From assembly GCA_945888515.1 (NCBI GenBank), contig CAMDAD010000004.1:62001-126000 (forward strand): DNA of 64,000 nucleotides, written 5' to 3'. The DNA is from Akkermansia muciniphila (GTDB lineage Bacteria > Verrucomicrobiota > Verrucomicrobiia > Verrucomicrobiales > Akkermansiaceae). Shown here one piece after another: positions 57,981-64,000 of this stretch. The notes beneath the pieces are model-generated. The model saw nothing but the letters and a program-made list of their open reading frames with translations, was not told the origin of the DNA and searched no databases. Numbering within the stretch: position 1 is the first letter of the stretch; each line of letters begins with the position of its first letter. The translations under genes and the position numbers were made by a program.

Positions 57981-60900
57981 TTAGATTTTTCCATAGAGTT
58001 TCACCCACTCGACGCGGCAGGGATTCGCGGTGCCTTGATCAGCGTGGGGTTTGCTGTTCCAAGCGGAGCCGATTTTACCGTAGCGCACGGTGACGGGTTC
58101 GCCGGGGAAGTCGCTGCGCGGGAAGGCTTTGACCAGCTCCCACTCGCCGTCCTTGCTGCTGGCAAGGAGTTGCACTTGGTCGGCGGTGAGGTGAACTGCG
58201 ACGGTGGCGGGCTGGCCGGTGGGGTGCTCGCCTTCGAGTAATTCCTGACCGTTGCGGCGGATGCTCCAGCGGCCATCAGTGCGGGCGTTGATTTGCAGGT
58301 AGTTGCCATTTTTCCAGCCCAGGGCGAGACCGAGGCCCCACGACTGACCGGCGTCCTTTTTCGGATCGATCTGTGCCATCGCGACCGTAGTGCCTTTGAC
58401 CCACTCGAGGTCCTTGGTGCTGACGGTGTTTGCCGGGATGTTCAGGTCTAGGGCAGGAGCTGCTGCCAGCTCGCGCAGGCCCTCGCTGGGGTTTTTCATA
58501 GCAGCAGGCAGCAGGATTTCGCGCGGCGTTTCATCGACGATGAACATCCAGCCCTGATTCGCTTCCACGCGGATTTCGCTATCGGCGGCGAAGACCGCTT
58601 CGTTCTGAAATTTCTCGCAGGCGGGGGCCCACAGCGTGGCTTTTTGCGGCGAGAGACCGAGGGCTTTCCAATCGATTTGCAATTTCACTTTTGCATTCGT
58701 CTTCGCCCAACTGGACAGGGCAATGAGTGTCTTGCCGTTTTTTCGATAGACCGAGACCTTGCAGTCGGGATGATCGACTTTCACCGGACAGGATTCATCC
58801 CACCAGCCGATGAAGTCGGAATCCTCGATGCCGAACATTTTTTCGAACCGCCACTGCGCACGCGGATCTCCGCTCCAAGGCCAGCGGGTGCGCATGCCGA
58901 AGACCATGCCGTGCCAGGCATTCGGGTGATCCAGCATCTCGCTCATCAGGCCGTAGGGAATGCCCGACATCTCCACCAGCATGAAATCCGGTGACGAATT
59001 GGCATTGAAGCCCTCGCCGTGCCAGAAGCCATCGTAGTAGGGGTAGAGTTCCATGAAGGCGATGGAACTGTTGCTCCATTTCGCGAGGCCGTTGAAATGA
59101 CTCCACGAGTGCATGCTAACGCGGCGGCGCGTGTTACCATCGGCGTCGAGCAAGCGCCGCGCGCGTTGCATGGACTTGCGATCGAGCGCGGTGTCATCGA
59201 TGTACAGGCCATCGATGCCGACGTTTTTGATGAGATACTGCAAGCCCTCGAGGTAAAAATTGTTCCAGCGCGAGTCCGGCGTGGTGATGACCGCGAGGTC
59301 GAGCTTTTGCGGGTATTCGGCGAATCTCAGATTCTCCCGCCAAGCAGGCACGATGTCGTCGCCCACGTGTTCCAACAACCACGGATGCGGGCCGCTGCGG
59401 TTCGTCACGGGCCAGGCGACGCCGGGCTTGCGTGGGAGGATAAGCTCGCCGCCCATGCTCTTGAGGGCGAAAAATTCAGGCAAATTTTGCGTCAGCTCGC
59501 GTGTGGTGTAATAGACAGCCACGCGCATGTCATCGCGATGTGCTTGTATGACAAAGTCCTTGAGGTGCTTGATCGAGTCATCATTGTAGGGGTAGTTGAT
59601 GTAGGGATTGCAAAGGCGATTGTGATGGACTTCCAGGATCGTGGCGCCTTCTTGCCTAAGTTTAGCGGTATTTTCCACCGGACTCCCCTGCCCGCTGTGA
59701 AAATAGCGATCACCGAAATGCTTTTTCAGATCCAAGGGCTTGAAGGGTGTGAGATACCAATCGATATCGAAGTGCCAAGGAGTCAGTTTCGTGCCTATGG
59801 TTTTGCTACCTGCATAGGCTACTAGATTCGTACTTGTTGCACTTTGTTCCCACTTCACGCCGCCAGTGCCCCAAGAGGCGGGAAGATTCAAGGGGGAAAA
59901 ATCGTAGTAAGCATTGATGAGCGGTCGACGAAAATTCGATGAATCCTTAAATCGCAGCATCGCACCGATGTTTACATCCCCCATCCAAATCGCATCCTGG
60001 TGCTTAGTCACATCCCATTTCCAATCGTGACGTGGTGGGCACTTACCTCCCTGTAAGCCCAGCCCCATCGCGTAGCGCGCGACCTCCGAATGCCATGGCA
60101 TGACAAAACGCACATCATCGAGAGTGACCTCGCCGGACGCGGGGTGATCGAGCTCCATGCGCAACTGGAGATTGCCATCGAACTCCAACGAACCCTTAAC
60201 GGTGAGACGCAGGTGACCAGCCTCGCTACGGGCGGTCCAAGAGACTGCTACGGGCGTGCATTTTCCGAAGGAAAAATCGACAGAGTTCCACTCGACCGGT
60301 TCGCCACGCAACAAGCATTGCAACTCGGGAGCCTTCGCAAAGGCATCTCTGCCAGTAGGTAAAATAATTGTATTGCTCTGAGAAAAACGACTAGTTATTT
60401 GTGAAGGAATGCCATTGGCGCCCAGCCGCACGGAGCGCCCGAGAATTCTCAGGGTGCGCGATGCTTCATCGACCTGAATCGGCGTAAAAGGCCGCGTCAC
60501 CTCGGTGTCACTCTCGGCGATAGTGGAATCCAGCCACTGCAAACGCGCCAGTCGCCAGGCATCTTGCGTGCCGCCATCGGTCAATACCTCGCCTTTGATT
60601 TCGATGGTGAACATCAGGCTCTCCTCCACTGGGCTGGGCGCATCTTTCGGATCCGTCGTCTGCGGATCAAATCGCACTTTGCCCGTGTATCGCCCGGGCT
60701 TGGCATCTTGCGGGATGGAAACGCCCAACCAAAACGCATCGAGCTTTTCGCCCTGCGGAGAAATGACCCTCGCCGTAGCCCCCGGAAGCGCGTCAAACTC
60801 CACCTTTGTGCGCAAAGCTGGCGCGCCGATCAAACACGCCTGAAAAACATAAAACTCACCCGGTTGGGCAATGCCAAAAAATCGACGATACTGCTTGGCA

Positions 60901-61157
60901 TCACCTACAAACCAGTGCTCGGGAATGATGCCTTTGCGCACCGACTGCTGGCGGTCTTCCCCAAACACCCAAAACGCCGCTGGATGTTTTTTCTGAAATT
61001 CCGCAAGCACTGCTGGATCGACAGCGGTGGTCATTTTTTTCGTCACGGTATCGATGGGCAGGTTCGCCGTGACCGCATCGGGCATGTTGTAATCCCCCAA
61101 TTCCTCCGCCTGCGAGAGGGCGATGCTCAACAAAACAACATAAGAAATCCAACGCAT
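57981..61157 (-). CDS. Very large exported glycosidase-like protein (DUF6067-like)
   Basis: 1058 residues from the ATG at 61157 with a signal peptide (MRWISYVVLLSIALSQA). N-terminal beta-sandwich domains (about 20-430). A TIM-barrel-like central region has VGIDGLYIDDTALDR, then SMHSWSHFNG and FMELYPYYDGFWHGEGFN, carrying acidic residues typical of glycosidases. A small beta-domain and a C-terminal jelly roll (WELVKAFPRSDFPGEPVTVRYG) end it. Resembles DUF6067/PVC glycoside-hydrolase-like proteins. Probably periplasmic or surface polysaccharide degradation; substrate unknown. Confidence 0.72.
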   Translation of the reverse strand: MRWISYVVLLSIALSQAEELGDYNMPDAVTANLPIDTVTKKMTTAVDPAVLAEFQKKHPAAFWVFGEDRQQSVRKGIIPEHWFVGDAKQYRRFFGIAQPGEFYVFQACLIGAPALRTKVEFDALPGATARVISPQGEKLDAFWLGVSIPQDAKPGRYTGKVRFDPQTTDPKDAPSPVEESLMFTIEIKGEVLTDGGTQDAWRLARLQWLDSTIAESDTEVTRPFTPIQVDEASRTLRILGRSVRLGANGIPSQITSRFSQSNTIILPTGRDAFAKAPELQCLLRGEPVEWNSVDFSFGKCTPVAVSWTARSEAGHLRLTVKGSLEFDGNLQLRMELDHPASGEVTLDDVRFVMPWHSEVARYAMGLGLQGGKCPPRHDWKWDVTKHQDAIWMGDVNIGAMLRFKDSSNFRRPLINAYYDFSPLNLPASWGTGGVKWEQSATSTNLVAYAGSKTIGTKLTPWHFDIDWYLTPFKPLDLKKHFGDRYFHSGQGSPVENTAKLRQEGATILEVHHNRLCNPYINYPYNDDSIKHLKDFVIQAHRDDMRVAVYYTTRELTQNLPEFFALKSMGGELILPRKPGVAWPVTNRSGPHPWLLEHVGDDIVPAWRENLRFAEYPQKLDLAVITTPDSRWNNFYLEGLQYLIKNVGIDGLYIDDTALDRKSMQRARRLLDADGNTRRRVSMHSWSHFNGLAKWSNSSIAFMELYPYYDGFWHGEGFNANSSPDFMLVEMSGIPYGLMSEMLDHPNAWHGMVFGMRTRWPWSGDPRAQWRFEKMFGIEDSDFIGWWDESCPVKVDHPDCKVSVYRKNGKTLIALSSWAKTNAKVKLQIDWKALGLSPQKATLWAPACEKFQNEAVFAADSEIRVEANQGWMFIVDETPREILLPAAMKNPSEGLRELAAAPALDLNIPANTVSTKDLEWVKGTTVAMAQIDPKKDAGQSWGLGLALGWKNGNYLQINARTDGRWSIRRNGQELLEGEHPTGQPATVAVHLTADQVQLLASSKDGEWELVKAFPRSDFPGEPVTVRYGKIGSAWNSKPHADQGTANPCRVEWVKLYGKI

Positions 61158-61249
61158 GTTGCCCCTACTGGATTCTGTGCGAATTTCTATCAATACGTCT
61201 GCCAACAAGATTCCCCTTTAGGTGACGACCGCCTGGATCCGTTTTCGCC

Positions 61250-62143
61250 TTAAAAGAGAAAAAGATCACCCATGTCATCCTGCGCTTTGGCTTTTTTGCT
61301 TCGCGCGGGCTTGGATGCTGCCACTGCTGAAATCATCGATGGCTCCTGCGGCGCGGGACTTTCCATACTGGGTAGTTTCGCAGCTTCGGTCTGTTGAGAA
61401 TCAAACGCAGGGATTTCGTCGACTTCCATTGCCGCCGAGACAACCTCGGCGATTGGGCGCAGGGGAGAAACGGTTTTGCCTTTGCGTCGCGGATGGGTCG
61501 CCTTGTCATCGCCTGCCTGACGACCGCGCACACCATCCACCGCCGCAAATTGCGCGATAGTTGAATCGATCCATCGGTCTAATACAGTCGCCAATCGGAA
61601 TTCCGCCATGAGCGCCGATCCATACACCAACGCGTGAATCAGCGCGCCTTGAGAAAAATGCAGACGCCAGAAAATTTCCTCCTGACTCAGGGAAGGCAGA
61701 TGCGTCGCGAGAACATCTCGCATCGAAGTGTCGCTCAGGCGACCTGCCGCGCTGATCTCTTCAAAGGTCCCAGCAGCCAGCATTTCCAACCCACGACCGA
61801 GCACACGAGCATGCGATGCTTCGTCCAGTCCTTTGCTCGCTGAGGCAGCCAGCAGAGGATCTGACCATGCTTGAAAAATGGCGCGCAATGTCGCCTGCGG
61901 ATCGAGTGCCTGTATGCGTTGCACGCGATCCACGATCACTGGCTTGATGCGATATTCCAGCACCGCTGCGAGCAATCCTTCGCGACTGCCGAAGTGATAA
62001 TTGACCGCCGCCACATTCGCTTTTGCCAATCCTGTAATGTCGCGCACCGATACCGCATCGAATCCTTTTTGAGCAATGAGAGACTCCGTCGCCTCTACCA
62101 AACGTTTTTTGGTTGCATCTCCCTTCATACGCAAATCGATCAT
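61250..62143 (-). CDS. TetR-family regulator with long C-terminal tail
   Basis: 297 residues from the ATG at 62143 (MIDLRMKGDATKKRL; also possible 62128 or GTG 62203). TetR helix-turn-helix VRDITGLAKANVAAVNYHFGS in the first 65 residues, then an all-helical ligand domain to about 190. A disordered tail of roughly 95 residues rich in Ala/Pro/Ser/Lys follows, ending DDMGDLFLF. TetR proteins are usually 190-220 residues, so the tail is unusual. Its own promoter region carries an inverted repeat at 62220-62242. Confidence 0.82.
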   Translation of the reverse strand: MIDLRMKGDATKKRLVEATESLIAQKGFDAVSVRDITGLAKANVAAVNYHFGSREGLLAAVLEYRIKPVIVDRVQRIQALDPQATLRAIFQAWSDPLLAASASKGLDEASHARVLGRGLEMLAAGTFEEISAAGRLSDTSMRDVLATHLPSLSQEEIFWRLHFSQGALIHALVYGSALMAEFRLATVLDRWIDSTIAQFAAVDGVRGRQAGDDKATHPRRKGKTVSPLRPIAEVVSAAMEVDEIPAFDSQQTEAAKLPSMESPAPQEPSMISAVAASKPARSKKAKAQDDMGDLFLF

Positions 62144-62219
62144 GTCGCGACGACTCCACAAAACCTTTTTATCGCTGTCAAACAAGCGCTCAAAAAACCG
62201 CACAAAACCCCATCAATCC

Positions 62220-62242
62220 AACGATCATTTCAACGGATCGTT
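62220..62242. promoter_or_regulatory. Inverted repeat upstream of tetR-type gene
   Basis: AACGATC (62220-62226) and GATCGTT (62236-62242) are perfect 7-bp arms with a 9-base spacer, about 77 bases before the ATG. Candidate autoregulatory operator. Confidence 0.4.
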
Positions 62243-62293
62243 TCAGAAAAAAATCAACTTTACCAAAGCATTTTGCAAACAGCATGCCACTTG

Positions 62294-63802
62294 TTAGACT
62301 TTGAGGTATTTTCGAATTGCCGATACTAAGCCTGGAATGTCATGTTGCTTCGCCTCAAACGCGGGTGGATGACCAAGCTCCACGAGAGCCTGTGAAGTCA
62401 CCGGACCAATGCTGCCCGCCACACAGTGCTCAGGCCATGGCACGCCGAGGGCGAAAAAATGCTCCGCAGTAGAGGCGGAAGTAAAAGTGATCAAGTCAGC
62501 GCCCTCCTCGCGCAAGCGAGCCACGGCCCCTGTCGGGTCTTCTGTCTCAGCTACTGTTCGGTAGGCGATGCAGTCATCGACAATGGCCCCCATCGCTTGC
62601 AGACCCATCGATACCACATCGCGTGATACCTCCGGCTTCACCACCATGATGGTAAGGTTCTCGATGTCCTCTTTTTTAAAAGCATCCACCAGGCCCTCGG
62701 CGACGAATTTTTCCGGAAGCAGATCGCAGCCGATGTGATACTCGCGCAGTTTGCTGACAGTTCCTGGGCCAATCGCCGCGATTTTTGGTTTGCCGAGACA
62801 ACGAGCGTCGTCATGAATCGAGAAAAACGCATCGAAAAAGCGAGAAACCCCATTGGGCGAAGTAAAGACTAGCCAGTCGTATTCGTGAGCAGAAGAAACC
62901 AGTTCCGCAAAGCCCAGCTTATCCACCGGATCCTCGATCCGAATGACTGGCAGCTCTACGACATCCGCACCGAGTTGCGCTAGTTCTTTGCTAAGATTGC
63001 CAGCCTGTTCGCGAGTGCGAGTGACAATGATGCGCTTGCCAAACAATGGTCGCTTTTCAAACCACGAAATTTTCGCGCGTTCTCTGACCACATCGCCGAT
63101 CACCGCCACCGCAGGAGAAGAAAAATTCTGACTCTCCGCAATCTCAGCGATCGTGGCGAGAGTGCCCTCGATGGTGCGGTGCATGCCGGTCGTAGCCCAG
63201 CGTGTCAGAGCCATAGGCGTCGAAGGGTCAGCACCGTGCTTCACGAATTGCTCGCAAATTTCGCGGAGGCGAGCCACGCCCATCACAAACACTTTCGTCC
63301 CTGGTGCCTTGGCGAGGTGCTCGTAGTCGATCGAGCTCTCCTGTTTCGTCGGATCCTCGTGACCTGTAAAAATTGTCAACTGTGAGCAATGGTCGCGATG
63401 TGTCACAGGAATCCCAGCGTAGCATGGGCCGGCAATCGTGGAGCTAATACCCGGAACGATTTCAAATGCCACACCCGCTTCGGCGAGTTCGGCGGCTTCT
63501 TCGCCACCGCGGCCGAAAATCATCGGATCCCCGCCTTTCAGTCGCACCACGCTCTTTCCCTCCTTGGTCCGCTTCACGATCAGTTCATTGATCTGATCCT
63601 GCGGTAGCGCGTGGTCTTTCGCGCGCTTGCCGACGTAGATTTTTTCACAATCTTTTTTTGTCCACTTCAGCAACTCCCCACTGCTCAATGCATCGTAAAC
63701 CAAAACGTCGGCCTGCTCGATGCATTCTTTCGCCCGCAACGTCACCAAGCCCAAATCCCCTGGACCCGCACCCACCAAATAACAAATCCCTTTTACACTC
63801 AT
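62294..63802 (-). CDS. cobA-hemD: Fused uroporphyrinogen-III methyltransferase and synthase
   Basis: 502 residues. Residues 1-245 are the SAM-dependent methyltransferase (CYLVGAGPGDLGLVTLRAKE, VYDALSS, RLKGGDPMIFGRGGEE, VPGISSTIAGPCYAGIP) that makes precorrin-2/sirohydrochlorin. Residues 255-502 are uroporphyrinogen-III synthase (RIIVTRTREQAGNLSKELAQLG, FTSPNGVSRFFDAF and FTSASTAEHFF). The fusion couples porphyrin ring closure with the sirohaem/cobalamin branch. ATG overlaps the hemC stop, so hemC and this gene are coupled. Confidence 0.95.
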   Translation of the reverse strand: MSVKGICYLVGAGPGDLGLVTLRAKECIEQADVLVYDALSSGELLKWTKKDCEKIYVGKRAKDHALPQDQINELIVKRTKEGKSVVRLKGGDPMIFGRGGEEAAELAEAGVAFEIVPGISSTIAGPCYAGIPVTHRDHCSQLTIFTGHEDPTKQESSIDYEHLAKAPGTKVFVMGVARLREICEQFVKHGADPSTPMALTRWATTGMHRTIEGTLATIAEIAESQNFSSPAVAVIGDVVRERAKISWFEKRPLFGKRIIVTRTREQAGNLSKELAQLGADVVELPVIRIEDPVDKLGFAELVSSAHEYDWLVFTSPNGVSRFFDAFFSIHDDARCLGKPKIAAIGPGTVSKLREYHIGCDLLPEKFVAEGLVDAFKKEDIENLTIMVVKPEVSRDVVSMGLQAMGAIVDDCIAYRTVAETEDPTGAVARLREEGADLITFTSASTAEHFFALGVPWPEHCVAGSIGPVTSQALVELGHPPAFEAKQHDIPGLVSAIRKYLKV

Positions 63803-64000
63803 ACCAATGTTTCAAACAGTTGTTTAGCTACTTCAAGCGGAGCGAAGCGAGACCCACGCACGTGAGACAGAAGCGGTTCACCCCCCGCCTCAGGAAAAAC
63901 CCGAGCACTCATGATCAACTCCTCATGATCCAAAATAGAAAACACCCCTACAGGTGTGTGACACCCTGCATCTAATAAACGTAAAAATTCACGTTCTGCG
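63799..64000 (-). CDS. hemC: Hydroxymethylbilane synthase, C-terminus only
   Basis: The last 67 codons of porphobilinogen deaminase, which polymerises four porphobilinogens. The visible frame begins AEREFLRLLDAGCHTPVGVF, with the cysteine that carries the dipyrromethane cofactor (DAGCH). It ends QLFETLV before a TGA that overlaps the next gene's ATG. The N-terminal two thirds lie beyond 64000. Confidence 0.93.
   Translation of the reverse strand, partial: AEREFLRLLDAGCHTPVGVFSILDHEELIMSARVFPEAGGEPLLSHVRGSRFAPLEVAKQLFETLV

Overview
The window looks like a chromosome segment of a verrucomicrobium (PVC group). The evidence is indirect. It includes a MotA-like channel with an N-terminal CPxC zinc ribbon followed by two ExbD-like coiled-coil partners, a cytochrome c/PA14 protein paired with a beta-propeller protein, a large secreted MBG/YDG-repeat protein with the C-terminal fold common in this phylum, a DUF5069 protein, a fused cobA-hemD, and many genes without a visible Shine-Dalgarno sequence. 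GC content is about 55-58% by eye. I see no rRNA, tRNA, insertion sequence, prophage or CRISPR array.

Layout. 1-7 kb: pyrH (partial), a class A penicillin-binding protein, recN and recQ. 7-12.2 kb: a BatA/VWA-like membrane protein, then a compact three-gene ion-driven-motor-like module. 12.2-16.4 kb: a TonB-dependent receptor divergent from a RegB/RegA-type redox two-component pair whose regulator is frameshifted before its DNA-binding domain. 16.4-21.4 kb: an ABCG-like transporter and three exported or membrane proteins of unknown role. 21.4-33.8 kb: housekeeping and transport genes (rsgA, argS, amtB, DMT exporter, GH128-like hydrolase, apt, SprT-like protein, kamA-like, DUF5069, trpF, MFS transporter). 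34-40.9 kb: the complete F-type ATP synthase operon atpBEFHAGDC, ended by a bidirectional terminator. 41-45.1 kb: a 1.4 kb-residue repeat protein. 45.4-46.3 kb: an AT-richer two-gene cassette encoding a probable ADP-ribosyltransferase-fold protein and a 63-residue partner. 46.3-52.8 kb: acnA, xseA, pdxA, and two small exported proteins. 52.8-64 kb: the cytochrome/propeller pair, a metallo-beta-lactamase-fold hydrolase, an SDR protein, a giant glycosidase-like protein, a TetR regulator, cobA-hemD and the end of hemC.

The most interesting points are: (i) the MotA/ExbD-like module, in which one ExbD-like subunit keeps the membrane aspartate and the other has serine there; (ii) the RegBA pair, with a -1 frameshift in RegA and paired direct repeats in the divergent promoter region; (iii) the ART-like cassette; (iv) a perfect 27-bp dyad just upstream of amtB; (v) a perfect TGTGA-N6-TCACA site before the ATP synthase operon; and (vi) degenerate 7-bp tandem repeats in four of the ATP synthase intergenic spacers. 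Functions are assigned by reading motifs only; no database search was run.
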